DNA of 64,000 bases. Origin: Anodontia alba. Its lineage: Eukaryota; Mollusca; Bivalvia; Lucinida; Lucinidae. The notes beneath the pieces were generated by a model that was not told the DNA's origin, searched no databases, and saw only the letters and a program-made list of their open reading frames with translations. Positions 1-9,375 of this stretch are shown here, piece by piece (position 1 is the first letter of the stretch; every line of letters starts with the position of its first letter). Position numbers and translations under genes: made by a program. The stretch lies in the NCBI GenBank assembly GCA_964016985.1, contig OZ024826.1, forward strand, positions 3,773,552 through 3,837,551, written 5' to 3'.

Positions 1-444
1 CACTTATATAATGGTAAAACTGGGATTTACAGGGGTATACATTATTTTTTCTCATTTCTGCTCTAAACATAGTTTGTGGGTACTCGTTAGAACCGCCTCG
101 ACATTTCTGCTCAAAACAAAGATTGTGGGTACTCGTTAGAACCGCCTCGAGGCGGTTCTAACGAGTACCCCCAATCTATGTTTTGAGCAGAAATGAGAAA
201 AATAATGTATACTCCTGTAAATCCCAGTTTTACTAATGTATAAGTGGGGTTTAAGGGGTTCAAAATTATACAGGCATGTTTTCGTGACAAAACTGAGCCA
301 AGAGCATAAATGCACAGGGGAGATAATCAAAATACACCAATATAAAGTTCTATATATAAAAAAATCAGAATTTTTTATCTGAAAATTTTCATTTTTTCGG
401 TGGTAAAATTTTCAGTAGATTTGAATAGGCATGTTTTCGTAATG
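1..444. mobile_element. CATTACG-family foldback element, rearranged copy
   Basis: Family definition: about 280 bp, termini CATYACGAAAACATRCCTAT and its reverse complement, AT-rich sub-terminal arms that differ left and right (one with TATTCAAATATA, the other with a GGGGTTTACAGGGG-type block), and a nearly perfect central hairpin of about 47-bp arms tipped CGCCTCG/CGAGGCG. This copy is abnormal. Both arms around the hairpin are of the GGGG-type, one hairpin arm is present twice in tandem (about 49-98 and 103-150), and the missing TATTCAAATATA-type arm follows at 340-444, ending in TTTTCGTAATG. It may run off the window start. Confidence 0.7.
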
Positions 445-464
445 GAAACGTATCATTCTAATAT

Positions 465-703
465 GGGCCGCGCCATGCAAAAACGTGTTTTCGGGAATAT
501 GCGGACAGCCAATTACCATATCAGACTGCGTATCCGCGCAGTCTGATCAGTGTCTTCGCTGTCCCCTTAGATACTTATTTGACACTATAGAATGTATCAA
601 TGAAAAGCAAATACCTGGATGAGAGTTTTCGCATGCGCGGTATGAATCTGAATCTGTGTCTTTTGCGCATGTTCGAAGACACTTTCATTTGACGTGTCCC
701 ATG
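465..703 (+). mobile_element. GCGCCATGCG-family short inverted-repeat element
   Basis: Family of about 235 bp. The left end reads GGGCCGCGCCATGC then AAAACGTGTTTTCGG. The middle holds an imperfect hairpin (TATCAGACTGCG / CGCAGTCTGATCA), then GCAAATACCTGGATGAGA. The right end is the inverted counterpart (GAAGACACTTTCATTTGACG). The same layout occurs at 44988-45224 and 59502-59740, with degraded copies at 33672-33856 (reversed) and 63463-63570. No coding capacity. Confidence 0.65.
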
Positions 704-1656
704 TTATACGGTGATTTACTACGAAAGTTTCGGTGTCGCTCGACCCCAGGGTAAATTCAGAAAAAAGCAATAGGTGTCGCGCAGACAAAATAAGTGACCC
801 AAATAAACTTTGGATTCATTAAGAAACATATACTGTGACCCCGGGCAGATCTTGACTAAACCGACAGTGCCAGGTGAAAAGGTACCATCGAGATTCAAAT
901 CATCACGTGCATGCGCGTACCCTATACCGTCTTTGTTATCTGTTATTTCTGTCTATTTTATATAAAATCCTGTAACCGAACAGGGAGGACCTGATCAGAC
1001 TGCGCGAATGTCTTCGCTGATGTGAGTATTTGCTACCTCAATATGCTCGAAATCATCGTTTCTCTTAAATTCCAAAGGAATTTTCCATACAAAGCAATTT
1101 ACATGAAATATCAAAGCCTATTTTCTGGGACAAAATAATAAAAAAAGGTATTTAAAAATGTTGTCCTCTATGAATGTGGACATTGGCGTCTTCACATAAA
1201 CGGTATATATCAAATTAATATACTGCATGAAAGTTCAAATTGTAGGCGAAACTAAAAGTCTCATTATATATAAGAACAGAGACAATAAATGATACATTTT
1301 GCCCTCGGATTATTTTGTAACATCGCTCATGATTCTTTTTTTCTCGTGGCCATCTAGTTCCCATTAATCGGATAATTCACCGAGAAATGAAAATGTGACA
1401 GATACTGACCCGAAAATAGAAATGCAACACTTCTGAACTTCAAACAAAAGTAAGATTAATATGTTATCCTTATTTTGCTATTGCAATAAAAATGTATTTC
1501 TATGTATTTATTGGTCCATAATTTTTAGCATGTATACTTTATATGAGGAAAAACAACTCAAGTTGATTTACATGCACGTTAACATACACACTAGATCAGA
1601 TCTGGTTCACAAGTGCAAAGGGGCAGCGAATGTTTTGTCCTGGATCCCTGTACTTG
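704..1656. other. Intergenic, includes a TTTCATGC-family half
   Basis: No gene is supported. At about 1075-1165 lies one arm of a TTTCATGC-family element (CAATTTACATGAAATATC followed by CTATTTTCTGGGACAA), without the other hairpin arm. The rest is AT-rich sequence I cannot assign. Confidence 0.4.
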
Positions 1657-1763
1657 CCCAGCTAGCATTCTCCATAAATTTACAGCGGGCCGTTATCGGC
1701 CCGTCAGCTACCCTGACGGGCCGATAACGGCCCGCAGTAGATTTATGTAGAATGCTTACTGGG
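1657..1763. mobile_element. CCCAG-family palindrome (107 bp)
   Basis: Family definition: an almost perfect palindrome of about 107 bp with ends CCCAGYWAGCATTCT, arms containing TAAATCTA and GGGCCGTTATCGGCCCGTCA, and a short centre (GGGTAGC or its complement). It looks like a miniature inverted-repeat element made of little more than two arms. I see no clear target duplication. Copies: here, 3062-3133, 3771-3876, 17533-17639, 22184-22290, 43756-43862 and 58216-58322. In this one ACTGGG closes the right arm. Confidence 0.75.
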
Positions 1764-1990
1764 TGATGACGTGCACCAACAGCAATACGGGTCTCAGGGC
1801 AAAACAATCGCAAGTAACTTGCACATCTGAACACAACCCAGTTTTACAACGAAACGATGCGCTTTGTTTGTAGTGAGTATATTAAGCCATTTATGCCGAG
1901 TTTACTCTTCTACCATAACTTTTTAGACCGGTCCATTTCCAGTAGAAGGGGTATCTGGTTAGTTCTAATTATTACCCTGGTTTATAGAAA

Positions 1991-2256
1991 ATGGGGTCAT
2001 GTCGAGCGCGATCAGTTTACCTAACCACACGTTTACTGGACAGGCTTAGTCCTCGATGCCGTTAACCAGTATTGTGCACATTCTTCCGCCAGAAACCGAC
2101 AACTGTCCTTCTTGAATCAGCGGAAGGGAGTGAATGACCGTAGAAAATATTTTATGCTCAATCTCCGCGAAAGAATGTTGCAAACTCGGCAGGGGTCGAA
2201 CCCGCAACCTTCTGATCACCAGTCGGACGCGCATCCAACTGAGCAACCGAGGCATA
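1991..2256 (-). mobile_element. tRNA-derived SINE
   Basis: On the minus strand the head (2256 to about 2185) has a tRNA-like A box (TTGCTCAGTTGG) and B box (GGTTCGACCCC) with tRNA-like spacing. The body follows, with AGAAGGACAGTTGTCGG and ATACTGGTTAACGGCATC, and then a 3' part containing CGCTCGACATGACC. The same body and 3' part occur on the plus strand at 54190-54495. I saw no clear target duplication. Confidence 0.7.
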
Positions 2257-2850
2257 AATGGGTTAACATGTATTTATAAACAGTTGTACAGACACCCCTC
2301 CGTTTAAAGATATATAGATGAAAGATCTTGATAAACCCTATATTGTGACATAAAAAGTGTTAATGCAGTTTAAAGATTTCATTACCGTTGTGAAGGGCGC
2401 CGACACTTTGAATTTTCTTCCCCTTGGTTGTCTGGCAAATGAATAGACCCCCCACCCCCAAATGTCGTGCTCCTGCCTACACTGTGAATCAGTTCAGTGT
2501 GGCAGTCCGGTCGCTTGACCACCAAATGCTATAAATACAGCAGACCTGTTTTTAACCTCATTTTAATATAATCTGTTTTTTTGACAGCTAACACTATCAT
2601 CAGTTTCTCACACCTCACTATCACACCTTTTTTAGTCTCACTATTTATCTTCCTTTATTCTCACGATGCGCAATCATCCTGCCTCGCGAGGGGGTGTTGC
2701 AGTACAACCTTATAGAAATAGATAGAATATTTACTGAGGTTCTAAATATTTCAGAATATTAAATGTATTTTCTTTTGACAAAAAACACTGTGGTTTTCGT
2801 GCTATTAATGTTTGTAGAAGAAGCCATATACACAAATCTAGAGGCAAACC
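2257..2850. other. Intergenic, nothing recognised
   Basis: No convincing ORF, RNA gene or member of the listed repeat families. It contains short pyrimidine-rich stretches and a CA/CT-rich run near 2600-2660. Confidence 0.4.
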
Positions 2851-2944
2851 AGAATTATTTAAAAATGTAAAAGCAAAATAAATACTATTTGCAACAATAG
2901 TTGCAAATAGTATTTATTTTGCTTTTACATTTTTAAATAATTCT
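2851..2944. repeat. Perfect 94-bp palindrome (hairpin)
   Basis: The arms 2851-2895 and 2900-2944 are exact reverse complements over 45 bp, starting AGAATTATTTAAAAATG, around the 4-nt loop AATA. There is no mismatch. It is AT-rich and I found no second copy in the window. Such a hairpin could be a young foldback element, or a long-hairpin RNA source if transcribed; the sequence alone does not decide. Confidence 0.95.
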
Positions 2945-3061
2945 GTATGACATCATAAATTCTCATTTGATATTAAAATGGCCGTTTCCACAACCGTAAA
3001 ATATTTAAACATCGATCTAATTATGTTTCATCCAGTGTAGATTAAAATGCATGGTTTATCG

Positions 3062-3133
3062 CCCAGCTAGCATTCTTTGTAGCTGACGGACCGATAACGG
3101 CCTGGTTTATATTTATAAGGAATGCTTACTGGG
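3062..3133. mobile_element. CCCAG-family palindrome, arm-deleted copy
   Basis: Starts CCCAGCTAGCATTCT and ends AATGCTTACTGGG like full copies, but most of the left arm is missing: the sequence goes from GCATTCT directly to GTAGCTGACGG. It can no longer form the long hairpin. Confidence 0.7.
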
Positions 3134-3330
3134 TCAATATCTTTCATTTCAGCTACACTCATCGTTATCGCGCGTTGGAAGTGTCCTCATTGGCGGGGAA
3201 ATGTTCCCTGTGAAAATACCTATTGGTTTGCGGGTCTATCTGGTTTAAAAATGAAAAGAAAAAGCACTGTTGCTATGCATCCCATAAAAGGCTGATTGTT
3301 TTAAATTATCATGCTCAGCTGAAAGTAGTC

Positions 3331-3332
<2 letters not shown>

Positions 3333-3396
<64 letters not shown>
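3333..3396. repeat. (AG)n microsatellite
   Basis: Uninterrupted AG dinucleotide run of about 32 units. Confidence 0.98.
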
Positions 3397-3399
<3 letters not shown>

Positions 3400-3644
3400 A
3401 CTTGAGGGCAATGGACACACATTCAGGGGAGATGACTTTGTCAATATTGGTTTGCTTTCCTTCTGAAAAGAGGTCCTATATAAAGAAAAGCATGTACTCC
3501 TATTAGGAGCAATCATTTTCCTTTTGGAACAGACGCCTTTCCATCAGGGAATTGGTGCGCAGAAAAGTGTCATACAAAGTTGCCCCCCTCCCCCACCCCC
3601 CAACCCCCACACACACCCCTTGTAAAGGAAAATCAGCCATGGCG

Positions 3645-3740
3645 ACAATTTGCATAAAATGTCAAAGCCTACTTTATGGGAAAAAAAGGAAAAATATTAT
3701 CCTTCGTTGTCTGCTGGATATGCCCAGAGAGTGTTAACGG
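3645..3740 (+). mobile_element. TTTCATGC-family half element
   Basis: Carries GACAATTTGCATAAAATGTC followed by AAAGCC, a TTATGGGAAAA block and the GTCTGCTG tail typical of the right half of this family. The opposing arm is absent. Confidence 0.5.
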
Positions 3741-3770
3741 TCAGTGAGACAGACTACATTTGCCTGACAC

Positions 3771-3876
3771 CCCAGTAAGCATTCTACATAAATCTATAGC
3801 TGGCCGTTATCGGTCTGTCAGGTAGCTCACGGGCCGATAACGGCCCGCTATAGATTTGTAAAGAATGCTAGCTGGG
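3771..3876. mobile_element. CCCAG-family palindrome
   Basis: Full-length palindrome from CCCAGTAAGCATTCT to AATGCTAGCTGGG with the centre GTCAGGTAGCTCAC and only a few arm mismatches. Confidence 0.75.
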
Positions 3877-4446
3877 ACTTGACAAAAGAAAACCACTGAC
3901 AGAAACACGTTGAGTCCGACTAGAGTCGGGTAAGGTCAGCCACAAATCGTCTAGTAAACCTTAGAGTATATACCAGTCATAGAGTTTACTTTAAAGCAAT
4001 ATGTCAAGAGCTGTTAGAATGGCAAATGTCAGATCGAGCAAGGTCTACGCTGCTTCTGTTGATTGTGTGTTCAAACACTTAGGTCTGTTATTATGAAATG
4101 AGTGCATACTGCAAAATACAGCTGAATCCAGAGGTTAAAGCATTAGCATTTGATGACACAGTTAATGATAACCCTGAGAAACCAGCCTGCAAAGTTGAAT
4201 GCTTATCAGTCAACCATGTCCTGAACCGGCATACACGACGCCACTAATAAAGACAAAGACTATAATTTTAATGCATTGGAAGTAACTGCTATAGGACTAA
4301 GTGATATTACGCACTGAGTTGCCTTTAGATTTGAATGTTTCTAATAATTCATAGTGCGCACAGTGACGTTTTAACGTAGACGGCCTACGCTATTTAAGAA
4401 ATCTGATCAATAGCGTGTGTAATAATGTCACCTAAACCGAACTAAC
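3877..4446. other. Intergenic, nothing recognised
   Basis: No supported gene or family-assigned repeat in this stretch. Confidence 0.35.
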
Positions 4447-4905
4447 TTGCTTTCTGTTTTTCTATAAGTGTTGTAATGCTAGCGTTGTGGTCACCGTCTT
4501 CAACAGCTGCCGGCTTTGCTTTCTGTTTTACTGGTTGTGTTGTGATGCAGGCATTTGGTCACCTTCAACAGCTGCCTATTTCGCTTTCTGTTTAATATTT
4601 GTGTTTAAGAGTGGATTAGGACCCAGGGTGAAGTTAGTCGGCTGTAAAAGTGTTTTAACCCCTACCCCCACCCCGTTGGTTCATTCTACTGACCGTTTTA
4701 AGGCGTGAGGTCCAGGTGTTAGTCTTACTCTTTGTTGCTTTGTGGTTCATTCTACGAGACGATTTGTTTTAAGTCTTGCTTTGTGTGTTTGTTCTTGTGT
4801 TTAGTGTGTTAGTCTTACTCTTTGTTGTTTTGTGGTTTATTCTACCGAGGCAAATTGTTTTAAGTCTTGCCTTGTGCTATTTTGTTCTTATGTTTTTTAT
4901 AGAGG
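4447..4905 (+). repeat. Repeat block related to the 5014-6425 retroelement flank
   Basis: Two imperfect units of about 77 bp (from about 4469 and 4537) share GGTCACC..TTCAACAGCTGCC and TTTGCTTTCTGTTT. They are followed by a block with GTTAGTCTTACTCTTTGTTG and ATTCTAC..GG.ATTTGTTTTAAG, itself repeated at about 4719 and 4809. The second block is present in inverted orientation at 13330-13480 and 13681-13865. The first resembles 32813-32965. Its ACTGACCGTTTTAAGGCG phrase also occurs (ACTGACCGTTCCAAGGCGG) in the 3' part of the reverse transcriptase element. Confidence 0.55.
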
Positions 4906-5013
4906 TTTAGAGGCTATGCTATTCAAAAACGGTTTCGGGCTATTCTAATGTAAACACATGGAATAATATTCAAAATAACCTCATAATCATGTCCAAAACA
5001 ACCCTCAAACACC

Positions 5014-5838
5014 TTGATGTTGGCACGGACAGACGGACGGACACTCAATCCCTCGGAGGGTACGAATTGCGCACCCCTTGTGGCTGATTTGTTCTTGTTT
5101 TGTTATGAAAGAGATTTCATGATGCCCCTTTCCGTTGAAAACATTGAAATCATTGAAGCTTTTAGCTCGACTTCAAGATATTTGGATGATTTATTGAATA
5201 TTGAAAATACCTACTTCGACGGTTTAATCAGTCAAATTTACCCCGCAGAACTTCAGTTAAATAAAGCTAATTCTTCTGATACGGAAGCCGCGTTTTTGGA
5301 TTTACATTTATCTATTGTAGATGGGTTTGTCTCCTACAAAATTTATGATAAATATGATGATTTTGATTTTGAGATTGTAAATTTTCCTTTCTTGGATGGT
5401 GATGTTCCTCATGCGGCATCCTACGGTGTTTATATTTCACAATTAATTCGATTTGCCAGAGTGTCTAGTCATGTAAATGACTTCAACACTCGTAATAAAT
5501 TGCTAACTGCTAAACTTCTTGATCAGGGTTATCGGTATCATAAACTACGTAAAGCCTTTTCTCAGTTTTATAGACGTCATTCCGATTTAGTTTCTAAATT
5601 CAATGTTGGACTAAAATCTCTTCTGCTACAAGGCCTATCGGAACCCGTATTTTATGGTGACTTAGTGTATAAAGTTAGAAAAATATGCACTTGCAATGAT
5701 TTCAGTACCCAATTTCGTAAAATCATTCTTCGATATAAAAACATTGGGTACAACATAAATGTTATACGACAGACTGCATGCATGGTTGTTATGGTTAATA
5801 ACTTTGCTTCCCTCTTTAATTGCATGCCGGCGGTTTAG
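5014..5838 (+). CDS. 5'-truncated reverse transcriptase fragment, probably Penelope-like
   Basis: An open frame of 274 codons. Real homology seems to begin at about residue 17 with GTNCAPLVADLFL (a template/primer-grip-type motif), followed by SRYLDDLLNIEN (the YxDD catalytic core, here YLDD), then FLDLHLSI, KIYDKYDDFDFEIVNFPF, YGVYISQLIRFAR and a basic C-terminal part ending near NCMPAV. That order and the 'GTNCAP..LADLF' start fit reverse transcriptases of Penelope-like or related retroelements rather than LINE or LTR types; the class assignment is from memory of the family. The first 16 residues (a DGRT-containing stretch from a GACGGACGGAC tract) look like flanking sequence, so the N-terminal half of the enzyme, including the first catalytic Asp region, is missing. 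I see no endonuclease domain. Remnant, not a host gene. Confidence 0.75.
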   Translation: MMLARTDGRTLNPSEGTNCAPLVADLFLFCYERDFMMPLSVENIEIIEAFSSTSRYLDDLLNIENTYFDGLISQIYPAELQLNKANSSDTEAAFLDLHLSIVDGFVSYKIYDKYDDFDFEIVNFPFLDGDVPHAASYGVYISQLIRFARVSSHVNDFNTRNKLLTAKLLDQGYRYHKLRKAFSQFYRRHSDLVSKFNVGLKSLLLQGLSEPVFYGDLVYKVRKICTCNDFSTQFRKIILRYKNIGYNINVIRQTACMVVMVNNFASLFNCMPAV

Positions 5839-6425
5839 GCCTCAGATTCTATGACGGTTCCAGCGTAAAGGCTTACTTGAAATTTTGGGTAATGTTGGTT
5901 GGTACTTGATGCTCTATCTTTGGTCGGGCCCACCGGAGTCTTACTGTTGGTTTTCTTTTGCTCTAGCATTAGATGTTTCGTGCTATCGAGTCCTCATCGT
6001 TGGTTCATCTCTGTAATTTGTTGATTTTTGTGTTCTCGGAGATGTAGCACTGATGAGTTAGGAACCTTTTATGCGGACTGAATAAATTATGTGTCTAAAT
6101 AGCGGCAGAAGTAAGGGCGAGGATTGTGGCCACGTAAAATCGATTTAAGCCCCCCAGTGAAATACTTTTCACTGACCGTTCCAAGGCGGTTCTTCTGTCA
6201 TGATTTATTTTTGTTATAGTTCGTCTTTGAATGTATGTGTCGCTTACATCTTTTTGTTTTGGATAGCCATTAGGGCACTTTGTAGGAAAGTAACTGTCCG
6301 TTTGACTTTCTGCTAGTGATGTTTCCATTAGGGTCCAGTTATTTCGTGGTTGTGTTTCTTTCCCTTTGATGTCTCTGATGGGAGATGTGGGATATTTGTA
6401 TCGATTCCTGATCATTGCTTTCCTT
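5839..6425 (+). mobile_element. 3' region of the truncated retroelement
   Basis: Continues the element past the stop: GGCCTCAGATTCTATGACGG, GGGCCCACCGGAGTCTTACT, GATGTAGCACTGATGAG, then CACTGACCGTTCCAAGGCGG and a block with TTTTGGATAGCCATTAGGGC. A diverged copy of the block from the 'AAGGCGG' phrase onward is at 7950-8290. An antisense open frame (6095-6415) here has no recognisable domain. Confidence 0.5.
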
Positions 6426-6789
6426 TCTATTTTCTATAACATAATACCCTCGCCACTGTTTGTCGCGGGGCGTAAAAATGAATAAGTTGGTATGACAAAT
6501 GTGTGAGCTTAAGAAAAAAATTACAGTTTCTTTGGCCTAATTTTAACTTTCTGTAAAGCGACAAAAATGCTCAAAGTGACAGGGTGCCATAAGTCGTATT
6601 TGCATCAGAAACGACATCAAAATTTAAAATAGCATCGGCACCTTGTATACACCAAAGTTCACGGTCTATCTTAGATTTTCCTTATCTGAAGCTCTATGTA
6701 AATGGTGAAAGCTGGTATCTTGTACATTCACGCAGTATGCTCAATGTCTATTTTATTCGGCTGTATTTGATATCTACTGGCAACAAAAG

Positions 6790-7090
6790 AATATTTGATC
6801 AGACTGCGTGAGGACAATACACATGGTCTTTGCTAACAGCATACGGGCTGGGATCTCTTTTAGGGGACGTGAGAACTTCAGCCACAACGTCAGAAGACAT
6901 ACTTACGGACACGTGTGCCCAGCGAAGATTAAGACCATTCGCGCAGTCCGAACAAATTTCACCGGGCGCATTTTGGATAACAAAGTTTCTTCATGCGGAC
7001 AACGAAGACTGATCACGCAGCGCGAATGCGCAGGCCGATTCAAGTCTTTGTCGGGCGCACATGTCCGAAGATACGTTTTCTGACATTGCG
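6790..7090 (+). mobile_element. GCGCCCAGCGAAG-family element
   Basis: Family definition: two nested hairpin units. Ends are of the type GTGAGAAAACGTACCTTCGG and its inverse; inside are GTGCGCCCAGCGAAGACTCA, GATCAG..CTGCGCA hairpins, and a spacer CATGAAGAAACTTTG..TTGGCTACCC. This copy has ACACGTGTGCCCAGCGAAGA (about 6910), a spacer with CAAAGTTTCTTCATGCGG in reverse orientation, and GCGCACATGTCCGAAGATAC at the right end. It is degraded; the ORFs across it are by-products of its GC-rich arms. Confidence 0.5.
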
Positions 7091-7194
7091 GACCATTTTC
7101 TGACTGACTAGGAAACAGATGTGCAATCTAACCGTCCCGTATTGACATTAACAGTGAGAAATATAATTAGTCTTTCTTTCTCTGCAATTGTTTC

Positions 7195-7415
7195 CGGAAA
7201 TCAATATGAACCTTTGCCACTTTATGGGCTAATTCAGCAGGCGATAAAACTGGTGATATTTTTCATATTTTTCTCATAAACTGGATTTGACATTTCATGC
7301 AAATTGTCTCCAATGGAGACAATTTACATGAAATGTCCAATCCTGTTTATGGGTAATATAAGAAAAGTATTTCAGATGCCGTCTGCTGAAAATTTTACCC
7401 AGAGTGCTAAGCATT
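7195..7415 (+). mobile_element. TTTCATGC-family foldback element
   Basis: Family definition: a left part with GCAGGCGATAAAAC-type sequence, a core hairpin GACATTTCATGCAAATTGTC/GACAATTTRCATGAAATGTC, then CCTRTTT..GGG, AAGAAAAGTATTTCA and GTCTGCTGAAAATTTTACCC, ending near GCTAAGCATTAA. This is one of the most complete copies; its core hairpin is 7288-7343 around the loop AATG. Confidence 0.6.
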
Positions 7416-7949
7416 AACTCTGTTATAAAAATGTATCACATACAAGGGTTGGCAGGATGCAGAAAGATAACTGATCGAGTAAGTTAAAACGCAACGCATC
7501 AAAAAGGGTACTTACGTATATGGGAAACAACGGTCCTTATCAGCTCGGGTATTCCGCAAACTGATCAGGGCCAAATGTTAAAAAATTTAGTGAAACATCG
7601 GGGAAACTTGCAAATGAAAGGCCATTAATAAAAACCTAAACGAAAGGAAAAGAAAAAAACATATGTGTTTTAGACAGATGACCTTGATCCTGAGGCCACG
7701 GATAGTTGTTATAATGAACAGGTCTCTTTTGTTAATATAGCAGAATGACCAATAAATTATAAATATGTGTAATGGTACTCGTATATAGAGATCAGAACTG
7801 ATATTCCTTGCTTCATTACACGCTTTATCTGTAATTTATTTGTTGTCTGTATTGAATCTGGGATGAGTTGACGACCTCCACACGGACCGAACAAAAATAT
7901 ATGTAAAGATATAAGCTAAGGACGAGGGTTGGGATCCCGAAAAGCTAGC
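7416..7949. other. Intergenic, nothing recognised
   Basis: AT-rich, no supported gene. Confidence 0.3.
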
Positions 7950-8290
7950 TTAAATTGCCCAGTAATTTATTACTGTCAGTTCCAAGGCGGTACTTTCATT
8001 GTGGTACATTTATTAAATGTTCTGCAGTGTTTCACTTACCTGTTACAGTGTTTCACTTAATGTTATCAATTATGTAAGGTTAAGATATTTTCGGTAAAGT
8101 TTGGGTGGTAGAGCTGCCACATTTTCGGGAAAAGGCTGCCAACTTTGCTTGCCATCTTTTCTTTTGGTTGCCGTTTAATTGTATTTGCTCGTCTTTCTCT
8201 TTGATGTTGATACATTTATGAGGATCCGATTGTACCAGTTCCTGAGTTCACTTATTTACTTTAGCTGGTTTGAATCTACAGTCACTGGGA
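7950..8290 (+). mobile_element. Diverged copy of the retroelement 3' block
   Basis: Matches 6150-6420 in order: CAGTAATTTATTACTGTCAG / GTTCCAAGGCGG, a region with TGTTTCACTTACCTG, and GAGGATCCGATTGTACCAGT against the ATTCCTGATCA part of the other copy. No reverse transcriptase sequence precedes it. It is either an independent truncated insertion or a tandem remnant of the same element. Confidence 0.4.
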
Positions 8291-8574
8291 CACAACAGGA
8301 TTTTCTCGTTACATCTGTGGTGCTCTCGCTGTCATCGTCATCGGCGGCATCCTGGAAAAAGGTTAAAGTTTCTTTTATAGCTGGAAACTTGAAGCTTTTG
8401 GAGGCAGTTTCTTCAAAGCATCACTCGCCTGAGAGATTACCCATGTCTCTGAGCATGTTCTGTGTACATGTTGTATGAAAAATAATCACTCCTCAGTGTG
8501 ATGCTTAATTCCTAGTACTTTCAGTAACTACTGAAGATTGCTAGTTAACAATAAAAACAAGAAGTCACTGTGGC

Positions 8575-8715
8575 TCATGCGGACGGTGGGGCTCGGATCC
8601 GCCTGTGGGTTCCGCGGTCGGATCCGGACTCTTGATCTCTGCCTACTTGTTCTACAGTTCAAAAGACTGCGCGCGCACGGGTTGACTTTGGTCCCTGCTG
8701 TCCGCACGTGCGACA
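8575..8715. other. GC-rich island of unknown origin
   Basis: A compact GC-rich stretch with three GGATCCG motifs (8596, 8621 and 8634 areas) in AT-rich surroundings. Both strands are open (8538-8768 plus, 8528-8764 minus) but neither translation shows a domain I know. It may be a fragment of an unrecognised repeat. Confidence 0.3.
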
Positions 8716-9120
8716 AGTACCGATTGTTCTTGAAATGCCACGTTTCGCTTTCCTTAATGCTCACATAATCCTAAGTTTAATGCATAGAAGTGTGAATATG
8801 ACCTTGACCGATCGAGCGAGACCTCTGGATACAGGTTTCTGTTTGAAGTAATGTGTCTGGAAACCGGTGGTTACGCTTGGTCGGGCGCGGTCGTCCCTCT
8901 TACCATATGAATGCATATAAAACTTTCTGAGGTTTAATAATAAGTGTTTTTGACCTGCCAATGACGTGCTAAGTCTTTCTGTTTTCTTTTCGTCTGTCTG
9001 GAGCAACTTTCAGACCTGGTGCCAAGACATACATAAATACCTGTACGGAAAATTATGAGATAATCCTACACTACACATGTCTGAAAAGGCGGTGTGGGTG
9101 ATGGCGGCTGAATTGTTTCT

Positions 9121-9306
9121 TTATCTCTTGTTAGCAATTTCGTAAAATTTTGAGGAACAGTCCAGCCGCTGATCTTCCCACCTACAGGTGCAGGCATAAA
9201 TTCTCTCTCCTTTTGCACTTAGTAGTATTAACGTTTCTTTACTACAATTCAGCTCATATTTTTCACTACACTTGTCATTACATGATAATGCAGTCATAGT
9301 AGCCAA
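9121..9306 (-). other. Small cysteine-rich ORF, unassigned
   Basis: 61 codons with six cysteines, including CNDKC and the cluster ACTCRWEDQRLDC. The composition resembles secreted or receptor cysteine-rich modules more than the microsatellite-derived ORFs around it, but no family is recognised and no splice structure or promoter can be demonstrated. It lies just upstream of the non-LTR element, on the opposite strand. It could be chance. Confidence 0.2.
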
Positions 9307-9375
9307 GGTTGCTAACCACTATTGTTACAGGCATGTTGTATATGACAAAGCATTCAAAGCAAATGTAACATTTAC

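Noticed and set aside
3301..3516. 71-residue minus-strand ORF with a Ser-Leu run
   Set aside because: Caused by the AG microsatellite at 3333-3396.
5014..5838. Host gene with RT-like domain
   Set aside because: Starts in a GACGGACGG flank, lacks the N-terminal half of the enzyme, has no introns and is followed by element 3' sequence; a truncated retroelement is the simpler reading.
6808..7083. Arg-rich plus-strand ORFs
   Set aside because: They follow the GC-rich arms of a GCGCCCAGCGAAG-family element in two overlapping frames.
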